Origin: Sclerotiophoma versabilis
Lineage: Eukaryota > Ascomycota > Dothideomycetes > Pleosporales > Didymellaceae
Assembly: GCA_012274445.1 (NCBI GenBank)
Contig: JAAROD010000081.1
Coordinates: 992,001 to 1,056,000 of the forward strand
Length of the DNA: 64,000 nt
Direction of reading: 5' to 3'
A model generated the notes under the pieces. The model was not told where the DNA came from, ran no database searches, and saw only the letters and a program-made list of their open reading frames with translations. Position numbers and translations under genes: made by a program. Below, one piece after another: positions 13,345 to 24,200 of this stretch (its first letter is position 1; every line of letters starts with the position of its first letter).

Positions 13345-13703
13345 TACTAGCACTTGTTCGCACCCTGGACGACCTTTACAGAGTTCATCACCAACACGTT
13401 CTCTGAGTCTTTGACGACGATGACACGCAAGAGTACGACATCCACAACGAACACTGTGACTGTCTGCACAGTTCCAACCGCCACTGTCTATCTCGGTTGC
13501 AGTGCAAATAACTTCATCTCTTCACGAACGGCCATGGCATTCAGGTTGTATATGATGCTGGAAGTTTCAATACGGGCTCATAAAATGTCACTGTATCCTC
13601 GCCTGTAGAGTGTTGTTAAGCGTGCTTTGACCGTCCTCCGTCTTGCGCTGGTTCTGCCCTTCATTCAGGAACATATATCCTCCTCCTCATAGATAACTGT
13701 TAG
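13345..13703 (+). pseudogene. Decayed secreted, Thr-rich, cysteine-containing protein gene
   Basis: A Ser/Thr-rich segment (FITNTFSESLTTMTRKSTT) leads into TVTVCTVPTATVYLGC and CSANNFIS. The reading then continues in a different frame as NGHGIQVVYDAGSFNTG, and further on shows ECC, ACFDRPPSCAGSALHSGTY and DNC. The order C..SANN..NG.GI..CC..AC...CAGSA resembles the PAN/apple-like cysteine pattern of many secreted fungal proteins; that family link is inference. Breaks seen: a one-base frameshift near 13530, in-frame TAA at 13581 and 13617, and TAG at 13701. TAA/TAG can arise from CAA/CAG by C-to-T change, as in RIP, but this was not tested. No signal peptide or intact start is preserved upstream. 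Confidence 0.5.
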
Positions 13704-14968
13704 CCAAATAATGTGACCAGTAAATACAACGCGCTGGACAGCTTCGATATTAGAGATTATACCATAAGCAACAGAGACTGTGGCCAGTTGCAGGGTGACC
13801 AGTCGAGTAATGTTGCGTAAATTGGTATGATCCCTTTAGAACTCAAACAGCCTAGACCTCATGAACCAAATGAAGAAATGGAGCACGATCTCAACGTTGT
13901 TCGAAGTAAATATTGTCATAATTGTAGACACTTCAGCACGTTTTTTGTACTGTGAGGTTTCTCCATTTTGAAGTAAAATGTGGTTCCTCTAACAAGAAGG
14001 TGGGCATTATAAGCACACTTTGTTTCCGCAAACCCTTCTCCGGGCAGCTTATTCTGAAACGCTTCGTAGATACTATGCGATTACTTATTAGCATATCTAA
14101 GTAAGAATTCAAGAGCAAGGAAAACAAAAGAGCACCAACTCTCACGCTTAAGACAACGTTTCTTGAACACATATAGTTGAGGGTCCGCGGGTTGCAGGGC
14201 CGCCACAAGCACGCTGGCAGCGGGTGAAGATGGGGAGGGTAAATTCTATTATGGTAGTTGAGGTTCAAACTGATCAATGTGTAATTCTGAAAAACCAGGG
14301 GTGACGCTGGATGTTCACAAGACAGAGAAGAGAAAGAGGGTTTTACACAGAACAAACACTCCCCGCATCAACGATTCGCGTACCTCACAGAACACAACTG
14401 TTGCTCAGAGAGCGTGAAAACACATTCACCGATGATTCGTCGATTGCTAGATGCAGGGTTATAGAGCTTAGCAAAACTCGCTTTTGACACTTGTCAAGAC
14501 GCCAAAACAGATTGGATAGTAACATAGCACCAGTCGAGGCATTTGAGATGGGAAGCCTAAACCTCAAGAAAACAACAGTATTTCTTTATTTGTTGTTCTC
14601 AGAGCATAAAAATCCTTGTACAACGACTCAAATGTATGCCGACCTTGGCCTGACTGCACGCACACCTCGGGTCCGCGTCTTGGGAAGACAGGATTAGGTT
14701 TGGGAGACCTCATATGCATAGTCGGAGCGAGTGGAATATCGAGACAATCATAGTCTTCATAGCAAGAGAAAAATACATGGATGCTCTGTTTTGGCAGAGC
14801 TCATAGTTCTTGTCATCTTGCAAAATGTGGTATGAAGGTGGGCGCTTCCAAGGCCCTGGTATCTACCATCCAATTTCCCAGAACGCCAATGATGCATATC
14901 TCCTAGACAATGCTTGCCGACACTCCTGAAAATTCTTGGTCAAAATCCAATTGATCGTGACCGCTCGG
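13704..14968. other. Intergenic 3' of PRP31
   Basis: Comparatively AT-rich non-coding sequence following the PRP31 stop on the minus strand. No gene recognised; a 140-codon minus-strand open frame at 13933-14355 shows no motif. Confidence 0.5.
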
Positions 14969-16645
14969 TTACTCCGTCCTTGGCTTCTTCACCGGCAGTG
15001 CAGGGACCTTGAAACCTGCTACATCTGTCTTCCCGCCAAGCTGTGTGAACGAACCGCCCTTGAACCAGCGATCCTCATCAGCTTTCCGCTTTCGGTTTGC
15101 TTCCTCTCTTGCCCTGGGATCGACAAGCTCCAAGCCTTGCACAGGAGTGAAGGCAACAGAACTCATGCCCGAGCCCTGAAGACCAACACCACCAGTCCTA
15201 AGACCCTGGGCACGCAAACTCGTGGCTGTACCACCAGCACCAAAGCCCTTGAGCGATGAAGCAGCACCGAGTGTGGTGTCTCCGCCCCAACCAGGATTCT
15301 TCTTTGAAAGCTTCGCTCTTGTCTTAGGATCGATCTGCTGCGCGCGCAAACGACCTGTATCGGTAGCACCAATCATACCCATACCTTTTGTTGAGTCACC
15401 ATAGCCTACTTCTTTCTCTTCCTTTCCAAACGCCATTCTATTTTGTGCCTTTCTAATCTCAGTCATGGCGGTCGCTTCCTTAGCCTTGCGTGCACGTCGA
15501 CCACCACGCTTTCGTGCAGGCTTGTCGTCTGGTGCGGGGAGCGCGCGGACACCCTTGTTGGCAGGGATCTCGGTAAGTTTATCGAGTCGTCGTTCGCATT
15601 CTTCTTTGAGCTGGCGTCCGGTGGAACCGTCGGGCGCTTGATGAACCATGTCGACTCGAGCAGCAAGAATTACTTTGGCGGAAACAATACGCAAACCTTG
15701 TTTCTTGAGGTCTGGGCGGACTTGTTCAAGGATAGGGCTGTGGTAGAGGAAACCCTGATGTCTGATACCAATATTGGTAGCTAGACCAAGACCAGATGCT
15801 TTGTTTGAGCCCAGCGGCGCAATATTACAGGCCGGTGTTTTTGCAAGACCGGCGAGGCCCCCGGCGTAGTTAATGAGTTGGGCCGCGGTCAGGGAACCAA
15901 TAAGTTCTGTAAGGTTTGGCGCAAAGACACTCATGCGTGATTGGACGTAATCGGTAAGGATGTGCTTTGACTTGTCGAGATTGAGCAGAAGTTTGCAGGC
16001 GGTCATGACCGCTGCAAGCTCTACTTCCTGAAGTTCGCGGCCAGAAGCTCTCGTAGCTTCGACGGTGATGACCATGAGAGACGGCGCGTCCAAAATGCTC
16101 TTCAGGGGCGCTCCCACGATGTTGTCTGCATCCTGCGCAACGTTTTTGATGTCGTTTAGCGGCCGGTTCCCAAGAATGGCAACTGTCTTTGCGTAATCGA
16201 CCGGATTCTTGACGAGCTCTTCGAGGTAGGGGAAGCGCAAGGAGTAGTTGTCGCGAATGAACTTATGTACCGTTTGGATTTCGCCGTCAATTTGGGTCGA
16301 GAACTCGTTTGCCTCCTTCAAAAGCTGGTATTCTGGGTTGTCCTCAATCGACTCACCGTCCATCACTTCCTCCATCTTATCTTTCACTTCGTCGATCTGC
16401 TGGAGCACCGGCTGCAGATTGGCCATGAGAGTTTGCGCATTTCTTATATCTGCATGACCCTTCTCCTTCTTTTTGCCCTCCTTCTCTGCATGTTCTGCCT
16501 CCTCGTCTACCATTTCCTCGTCCTCGCCATTCTCCGGTTCTGGTGAACCAAAGTCTCCGCCGGCGAAGTCATTCTCCAAATCCGCAACATCTTCGTCGCC
16601 AGAATCCGCAAAATCAGCGAGTAGCTCTTGCTCAAGTGTCGCCAT
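14969..16645 (-). CDS. PRP31: Pre-mRNA splicing factor Prp31 (U4/U6 snRNP)
   Basis: Binds the U4 snRNA 5' stem-loop together with the 15.5K/Snu13 protein and bridges U4/U6 to U5 in the tri-snRNP. Single exon, 558 aa, starting MATLEQELLADFADSGDED. An acidic N-terminus is followed by the NOSIC/Nop domain: FAPNLTELIGSLTAAQLI and GGLAGLAKTPACNIAPLG are the diagnostic RNP-binding core, with NIGIRHQGFLYHSPIL after it. The Prp31-specific C-terminal domain contains the basic RKRGGRRARKAKEA, then RMAFGKEEKEVGYGD and GMGMIG, and the protein ends in KKPRTE. Length matches fungal orthologues. It is divergent from CLF1, another splicing factor, with 259 bp between start codons. Confidence 0.98.
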   Translation of the reverse strand: MATLEQELLADFADSGDEDVADLENDFAGGDFGSPEPENGEDEEMVDEEAEHAEKEGKKKEKGHADIRNAQTLMANLQPVLQQIDEVKDKMEEVMDGESIEDNPEYQLLKEANEFSTQIDGEIQTVHKFIRDNYSLRFPYLEELVKNPVDYAKTVAILGNRPLNDIKNVAQDADNIVGAPLKSILDAPSLMVITVEATRASGRELQEVELAAVMTACKLLLNLDKSKHILTDYVQSRMSVFAPNLTELIGSLTAAQLINYAGGLAGLAKTPACNIAPLGSNKASGLGLATNIGIRHQGFLYHSPILEQVRPDLKKQGLRIVSAKVILAARVDMVHQAPDGSTGRQLKEECERRLDKLTEIPANKGVRALPAPDDKPARKRGGRRARKAKEATAMTEIRKAQNRMAFGKEEKEVGYGDSTKGMGMIGATDTGRLRAQQIDPKTRAKLSKKNPGWGGDTTLGAASSLKGFGAGGTATSLRAQGLRTGGVGLQGSGMSSVAFTPVQGLELVDPRAREEANRKRKADEDRWFKGGSFTQLGGKTDVAGFKVPALPVKKPRTE

Positions 16646-16904
16646 GGCCGTCGTCGTGGTTCGTCAAGTTTGGTGGTTGGCAAGAAAGTGAGAAGGCGCG
16701 TATCATAGCTAAGAAATCGCCGCGGGAGAGCTGCTAGCGTGGGCACGTGCGTCTGCTGCCTCTGAATTTCCATGCATCTTCACAACGGTAATTCTCAACA
16801 CCCACTTACTCGAGTACTACACGTGACGCAACCAGCTCCCACCAGTTGGGCAGCGCGACAGACGTATCTTAGCATTTCTCAAATTCACATCGACAACCGC
16901 AACT
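16646..16904. promoter_or_regulatory. Shared divergent promoter of PRP31 and CLF1
   Basis: The 259-bp gap between the two opposite start codons must hold both promoters and both 5' leaders. It contains no open frame of interest. Co-regulation of two spliceosome genes is an inference from the arrangement. Confidence 0.6.
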
Positions 16905-18988
16905 ATGGAGGCACGAGGACCACCACGCGTCAAGAACAAGGCGGCCGCGCCTATTCAAATCAGCGCCGAACAGTTGCTGCGCGAGGCAGTCGACCGCCAA
17001 GATGAGAAGCTCAAGGCGCCCACGCAGCGCTTTGCGGATATAGAGGAGCTGCACGAGTTCCAGGGGCGTAAGAGGAAGGAGTTTGAGGACTACGTGCGCC
17101 GAAATAGGATCAACATGAACAATTGGATGCGCTATGCCGCCTGGGAGCTTGAGCAGAAGGAGTTCAGGCGTGCGCGATCCATCTTCGAGCGTGCGCTAGA
17201 CGTCGACAGCACTTCGGTGGCTCTATGGTTGCGATACATCGAAGCTGAGATGAAGCACCGCAACATCAACCACGCTCGCAATCTCCTTGACCGCGCTGTT
17301 ACGCTCCTCCCTCGTATCGACAAGCTCTGGTACAAGTATGTCTACATGGAGGAAACTCTTGGCAACATTGATGGTGCCCGTTCTGTTTTTGAGCGCTGGA
17401 TGTCGTGGGAGCCTGATGAGTCTGCGTGGTCGTCATACATCAAGCTGGAAAAGAGGCACGGAGAGTTTGAACGAGCCAGGGCCATTTTCGAACGCTTCAC
17501 TGTAGTTCACCCCGAGCCGAAGAATTGGATCAAGTGGGCCAAGTTTGAGGAAGAGAATGGCACTAGCGATCTAGTACGAGATGTGTATGGCACAGCCGTG
17601 GAAACGCTTGGAGATGATTTTATGGACGAGAAGCTGTTCATGGCATACGCCAAGTTTGAGGCCAGGCTGAAGGAAACAGAGCGAGCAAGAGCTATTTACA
17701 AATTTGCGCTGGACCGCATGCCACGCTCAAAGTCGATCAACCTTCACAAAGCCTTCACCACATTCGAGAAGCAGTACGGCGATCGAGACGGTATTGAGGA
17801 TGTCGTACTATCGAAACGAAGAGTGCACTATGAGGAGCAGATCAAGGAGAATCCCAAGAATTACGACGCCTGGATCGACTTTGCGCGGCTGGAAGAGACA
17901 TCAGGCAACACAGATCGTGTACGAGATATCTACGAACGAGCAATCGCCCAGATCCCACCAACACAAGAAAAGCGCCACTGGAGAAGATACATCTATCTTT
18001 GGCTATTCGTAAGTCCACCTCCCAAGACGCTCGTGAGTTCTTGCTAACACATCCGCAGTATGCTGTCTACGAAGAATCTGTTACGAAAGATATCACCCGC
18101 ACACGGCAAATTTACCAGGAATGCATACGTCTAATACCGCACAAGCGTTTTACCTTCGCCAAGTTGTGGTTGATGTTTGCTCACTTTGAGATCCGTCAAT
18201 CTCAGCTCACTGCTGCACGAAAGCTCCTTGGCCAAGCGATTGGCATGTGCCCTAAAGACAAACTTTTCAAGGGCTATATCGAGCTAGAAATGAAGCTCTT
18301 CGAGTTCACACGCTGCCGACAACTTTACACAAAGTACATCGAGTTCAACGGCTCGAACACACAGACCTGGATCAAGTTCGCCGAGCTCGAACGTGGCCTC
18401 GACGATCTTGACCGCGCACGCGCTATCTTTGAGTTAGCAGTCGACGAACCCCAACTTGACATGCCCGAGCTGCTGTGGAAAGCGTACATCGACTTTGAAG
18501 AGGGCGAAGGCGAATACGAGCGTACGCGCGCACTGTACGAGCGTCTTCTCGAAAAGACAGACCACGTCAAGGTCTGGACATCATGGGCACAGCTTGAAAT
18601 TGGCATTCCAGACTCTGAAGCCGAAGAAAATGACAACGAAGATAAGCCCGTCAGTGAAGCCGCAAAGGCGCGCGCTCGCGCTGTGTTTGAGCGTGCGCAT
18701 AAGCGTATGAAAGAAAAGGACCTCAAGGAAGACAGGGTTGCGCTGCTCAATGCTTGGAAGAGCTTTGAGGCAATCCATGGCAGTTCTGAGGACCAGGAGA
18801 ATATCAATAAGCAGATGCCACGCAAGGTCAAGAAGAGGAGAAAGCTCGATGACGACAGCTTCGAGGAATATGTCGATTACATATTCCCTGCGGACGACGA
18901 GAGTGCCGCGAAATTGGCGAAGTTCATGGCCAACGCGCAGAAGTGGAAAGCAGCGAAGGCAGCAAAGGAAGCAGAAAATGGTGCGTAG
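16905..18988 (+). CDS. CLF1: Pre-mRNA splicing factor Clf1/Syf3 (crooked neck), HAT-repeat protein
   Basis: Scaffold of the Prp19/NTC complex needed for spliceosome assembly and activation. Exons 16905-18008 and 18059-18988 flank a 50-nt phase-0 intron (GTAAGT...GCTAAC...CCGCAG) and give 677 aa, the usual length. The protein is almost entirely HAT (half-a-TPR) repeats, seen as recurring W..Y...E and R.R.I.ERA blocks such as RRARSIFERALDVD, NHARNLLDRAVTLLP and DRARAIFELAVDEP. The N-terminal signature VKNKAAAPIQISAEQLLREA is typical of Clf1. A Lys-rich tail (PRKVKKRRKLDDDSFEEYVD) precedes the end. The two open frames overlap on the map only because the intron lacks a stop in one frame. Confidence 0.97.
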
Positions 18989-19700
18989 GAAGGAGTTTGT
19001 AGGATTTGAATGTATATCGAGGCGCCATGATTCACGCCACACCCACTCTCTAGACAGCCTGGATCATTAATATGTTGTATTTACCAGGACAGACCGTAAG
19101 TCTACGCCTTATTTGGTAGGGATTGGGAGTTCATCATCTATGGCCGCGGTAAGAAACAAGTTCAACGTTATCGCAATATCATTGCGACCAAGGACCAGAA
19201 AAAAATTCCTGCACAATATTGTACATGCTACGATGCTGAATGCGACGAATACACGCCTAGCGAAGCTCGGGAGGTCGAGGTCTGGCTCCTTACTTCGTTG
19301 TGACCCTTCTGGCGTGGCCCCAGACCCTGAACCTCCCTTTACTACTTCTGGCAAACATGATGGTTAAATCTTTACATTACACGCAGGCTATCGTTCGGCT
19401 GCGAAAGCTTACTGCTATGTAGCGCAGGTAGCCAGTCTCAGCAATATTGCCTTGCCGACCACTCAGAATATCCAATTTCCACAAAATAGTGTATCGCACG
19501 CTACTTTCAAAGCATTGCTGGAAGCCATTGCCCTCAGATTTGTTGCAGCTCCGTCCTAGCACACAGAACAACCTGTTTATCTCTGGGACAAGGCTAGTGC
19601 CCGCCCATCTTAAGAGGATTCAAGGATCAAAATCTGAAGTAACTAGCGGATAGCCATTGATAGCCAGGTTGAGTAATGTCACCGTAACAACGACGATGAT
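18989..19700. other. Intergenic 3' of CLF1
   Basis: About 700 bp with no secure gene. A minus-strand open frame at 19109-19354 has one hydrophobic stretch but no recognisable family and no upstream exon that I could find. Confidence 0.5.
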
Positions 19701-19769
19701 TGATAGTACCAGAGATCTATATTGATGCTAGACTCTATAGAAAGCATCAGGACCCAAAGAGAACGAAAT

Positions 19770-20120
19770 GAGCGTGATTGTTCAAGATAAAGAGAGGAGA
19801 GAATTCGTCTTGTGCTAATCTGCAACACCTTGTCATCACGCCGCGTCCAAGCAGTGCGCCCGCCCAAGCTACCACTGCAGCCGACGTCGTAAGCCTCGGG
19901 GACATTCTTCTGAGCGGCGATGGTAGGTACAGGGACCTGAGCAGCAGCGACAGAGTACAGCTCCCACTGAATAGCATTGTCGACTAGGCCGAAGCAGATG
20001 ACTTGCAGGAGTTGTTAGCCTCGTACTGAGCGTGGCAGAAAGCTAGGGTCTCAATAAAAGAAGGCGGGGAGATGGGCTGGTTGTTGGCATTGCTGCTAGA
20101 GGGAACGACACCTGTGATAG
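19770..20120 (-). pseudogene. Possible decayed small cysteine-containing protein gene
   Basis: Minus-strand reading gives protein-like sequence in two adjacent frames. The first runs through ISPPSFIETLAFCHAQYEAN and NSCKSSASA to a TAG near 19983. The second picks up immediately as VDNAIQWELYSVAAAQVPVP, TIAAQKNVPEAYDVGCSG. A single-base deletion at about 19983-19987 would explain the switch; a GCTAAC just upstream means a cryptic intron cannot be excluded. No start codon or signal peptide was found upstream, so this is either a relic or an incomplete model. Family not recognised. Confidence 0.33.
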
Positions 20121-20381
20121 ATAATGCTGGATGATGAGTGTATGCCTGAAGTACCGCTCGCCTTACACACGTGTGTCTGCCATTATCTATTCATTCCTGA
20201 AGTCCTCACGAAGAGTCGACAACGCTGCTATTCCTTTCTATCACCGCTTGATGAAAGTGTTCCACGGCTTTAGAAGGAACTTCCGTAGCTGTGCATGCTT
20301 TCGACCATGCGCTACAGAGGTGGTCTACATGAGCTCTCAATTCTTGCAGTTATACATAAAGGCGATGAAAATTTTCGTCTG

Positions 20382-21295
20382 TTATTCAAGTGGACTTTTC
20401 AGAAGTTGATATTCCATTTGTGCGTTGATGTTTTCTGGGTCTATGCACTCTTCAAGGTATTCTTGAAAACTGTGGTCTACGCCCATGTCTGCGTAATGAA
20501 CCGTCGAAGGACTTCTACCTAGTTCAGATATTTGCTCAGTATTACTTATACAAAGGCTAGGTACGGTAGGCCCATAACTTGCCTCCTCTTCTATCTTAGA
20601 AGTTGTCTCGTCTTGTTGCAACTTATAATTCGACACCAGTGGAGACCGTCTGACTGCTTCGGAAAGACGGCTGTGACAGCTCCTACTCCGCTATGATCTC
20701 TCGATCTGACTGTTAGAACGACCAAGAGACATTGAGTCAGTACTCTGTTGTGCATCCCTCGGGCTTGCTACCGATGGAGATGTGCCGGGTCTCCAAGTGG
20801 GGGTTGAAGATAGCGAAAATTGTGTTGTCTCATTCTGCCACCCACACGACGGTTTTGTTGAGTTGGCAAGGCTTGACTCAGAATAAATGAATGGTGAACG
20901 TTCGGATGGTGTCACGTCCAGGTTGCGATTGTATTGCGCTGCGTCTTTCTGCCCGCTGGGACCACTCGATGCGGACGCACTTTCAGTCATCGTCATGTCG
21001 TTATCGTTATGGTCGCGGTTGAAAGCAGACGGCAGTTGAAATGCGCAAACGTTCGAGTCTGTTCCATCTTGCACCGTGTTCCGGACTTCTCGATTGTGCC
21101 CATATGTTGATCTCTGGGCCTGGTACTGGATAGAGACTGCGCTGGCAGTGACGTATTCTGGACTGGTTGCACACCAGTCTCCTTCATGACGGTCGAAATC
21201 CGGTCGAATATCGTTCTGGCAATACTGGGTGTCTCGGGGTCTGCGTATCGAGCGGTTGCAGCCTTGCGCTCAGGATCGTCTGCACTACTCGCCAT
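20382..21295 (-). CDS. Ser/Thr-rich hypothetical protein (tentative three-exon model)
   Basis: Not recognised. Proposed exons 21295-21173, 21125-20772 and 20690-20382 give 261 aa starting MASSADDPERKAATARYADP. The intron at 21126-21172 is 47 nt with a weak GTGCAA donor. The one at 20691-20771 is 81 nt, GTAGCA...TTCTAAC...TCATAG. The second intron matters: the frames on both sides of it are identical and are separated only by a TAG at 20691-20693, which either ends the intron or is a true nonsense codon. The protein has a short helical N-terminus (ARTIFDRISTVMKE) followed by a disordered Ser/Thr/Asn/Gln-rich body (SPFIYSESSLANSTKPSCGW). No membrane segment, no known domain. It lies alone between gene-poor stretches. 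Confidence 0.38.
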
Positions 21296-24200
21296 CCACA
21301 CCCTTCTCAGTCCCCGCGCCTTTTGTCTCCATGTCGCACCATCCCCTGCTCTGCCGCATCTAACGCCTCTCCCGTAAGACAAAGACCTTCCTCTCTTGAC
21401 CTGTCAACATCCCGAACAAAGCCCCTCTGTGCCCATTGTCCTCTCTTCCCGTGCCCACCTCTTTCCCAAAGCTCCGGATTCTTTGTCAATTTTCTGACTT
21501 GCATATGCTCCTTGCGATCCGTAGCAATCGACTCCCAACCAAGACATATACGTTTGCGTTCAAAATAGATGTTTCAAGGCCTACATTGCCGGTCGAGAGA
21601 TGTAAATTATGTATATGCGCCGCAAGCAAAAGGGCCGATTCAACATCAAAGGCATTCGAGGTTGTGATGTTTGCGGCCATGTCGTGGATTGCTGAGTTGG
21701 GGCAATGCTGTGTGACCCTACAGCGTGGGCGGTGTTATGTGACTAGCTGGTTGCGGACTAGGAATTATGGTGCTGCTTTACACGCAAAAGCCACTCTTGA
21801 TTTGGGGGGAGGGGGCACAGCAATGCGCCACGTGGAAAGACAATGAGATGGAGTTGAATGTTAAGCCACTCTGTGTAGAGTACTTCAGTGAATAGCAAGG
21901 CTCTGAGGTCTGGGGCTGACTCGCACTTGGAGCGTTACCAGATGGGGCTAGTGGTATGTAGGGAGGGATAGCTCGCATGGATATCTGGTTCTTCAGGTTA
22001 TCGAGATATGGTGGAACGATTGCTTGACTTCGTGTTGCCGTTTTATGGGAATGATCCTATTGGCCACTAGCTAGTGGAGGTGGAGATCAGGAGGAACATA
22101 CGCTGCGATCTTCAGGCGCGTTCAAGCGATCGACACAAAATAATTTCACTGAGCTCTTACTGTTTACACCGACTTATGGTCCTCGAGCTCATAGTTCATT
22201 ACAGAAACGTACTCTGCGATAAGTAAGTTCTCCATCTGCTGTACCATCGAACGCATCATCGTGGCAGCTCGCGACCGCTAATCGGTAGCGTGGATGCGCT
22301 TTGCCCAATTAGTCAGGCATTGCGTGAGTGTCTCTTGTAGTCTGACCAATGTATTTCAAACACTGCTGTAGATGCCGTAAGCCCTAGCTGCGCTGCCGTA
22401 TGCACTGTTCATAAGGTCAGCTACGGTGCTGTTGTATTTACCAGCTTGTCACGTAGTTAAACTTGGTCAACAGGTCCGTAGGTACCAAATCTGTTCCTCA
22501 ACATCAGACCATGTGTGCATGAGCTATCGAGCCCCCAAACCCCACAGTGTATGGCATAGTTGATCTCGTACGACGGGAGAGTCGCACGGTCCGAAGTTAA
22601 CCGTTGTACTACTGTGCGCCCACCGAGTAGCGTACCATCGTGCAGAAGTAGCGATAAGGTTGTTCAGATGTCGCTATGGCTGATGCTGAAGAACTCGCTG
22701 ATGTTCATACTTAATGGCGTTGAGGATATTGTGTGTAAAAAGTCACGAATTTTCGCCATAGTTGCTGTCTATGACGATGATAGTGCTGGTGTTGACCCTG
22801 TGACATAGACACACGGCATATCCGAGCCAGGTCGCCGTCCCTTGGTCGACAATAGTCGCCAATGTGGGGTCTTCGTCTAACCCTTCCTTTCTCCCCCGCA
22901 ATAGTTCAGAGCTAGTAGCGATTCTTGTGCGCGTAACGCAGGAAAAGTGAACTTCTCGACAAGATCAAGTCGTCCATCTCGTTGACCATCGCGACGATAA
23001 ACATTTGCAAGAGGCGCGGGAAATTCTAACACCGATCATGCCAAGGCGAAGATAGAGAAAGTGCTCCTTCGTATTGCTGTTGACTTAGCTCCTCGGAGGT
23101 ATCATGGTACTGGGTTATTGGCATAGAATCTGTGCTACCAAGCCAAGTGAAAATCACGGAGGAACTGCCAAAATCAGCGGTATAGAGAATGGCTTTGTGA
23201 CTACAGAAAGCAACAAGGCGATAAGATCGAATGTGTAAACAGGATCTCGTCGTCGATATCGAGCCGCTTTGCACTTGCGGGCCAGCTGGCCCGCTCTCCA
23301 CGCAAGCTACTTTTAGCCTAAGCCTGCAGGTTGAAGGTCGGTTGAAGGGAGATCCTGAGGAACCAGAAAAGAGCCGCATGTCAGGCGTCTGTCCCCAGAT
23401 TAAGGCGTCCAGTCAACGTGCTTTCCACGCCAGACGCTGTGCAGCCCCTGATCAAAGACTCAGAACAAGATGACGCAGGAGCGCCTTCACACAAAGCTCG
23501 CCTGTTCCATCCAATCAATTTATCTTCTTTGATGTTGGATTAGATTTGGTTACACACTGTGGACTGTGTTTGGTTGTCATGCCAAAGCAGTGATGGCGTG
23601 CATTCCACAGCCCGAGCAGATACTAGTACGCAAGCTGAAACGATCGGCCGGCAGGAACCGAACTTCACTGCATGCGTCTTGTTAAACATTTGCGCTGACG
23701 TCTGTCGGCCCCGCGGCGCTGGAGAGAGCCGACGCCAGTCTCTAGTCTACCGTGACGGGCTTGCCGAAGCCCTGACTGTCTTGAGCTACGAAGATTGACT
23801 AGAGTTAGAGCTGTGTTTGGAGAAAACTAACGAAATTTACCTCTAATCATACTGACATAGGAATCGCCACTGAGCTGCAGCGTATCCAGTCTGCCGGTAA
23901 TAGCCATGGCCTTGGCGGTGTTTGGGAATACTCTGTCGATAGCAACTGAATTGCAGAGTGCGAACGCTTCCTACCGGTGGCACGGCCTGCCACTGAGGAC
24001 CGAGATGTTTAATTAGAATCCCCGCTTGTACCTGATGTGAGGTGATGTGATGTAGGGTTGATCGTGGTCAGCCTTGCCAAGTTTGTGCAGGTCTCAGGGA
24101 GTCGGCATGCAGGACTGCAATCACCCGTTACTGGTTGGTTCGATTGGGTCATTGGACGAACAGTACCCAAATTAACTTCTAATCGAAGGGTGGCGGCGGA

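Noticed and set aside
19109..19354. Minus-strand 81-codon frame with a hydrophobic stretch
   Set aside because: No family recognised, no upstream exon or consistent splicing; could be chance in the CLF1 3' flank.
22500..22640. Possible 5S rRNA-like segment
   Set aside because: Only a few scattered bases agree with the 5S internal control region; the conserved arms are absent.
24125..24160. GGTTCGATT resembling a tRNA T-arm
   Set aside because: No cloverleaf can be drawn from the flanking bases.
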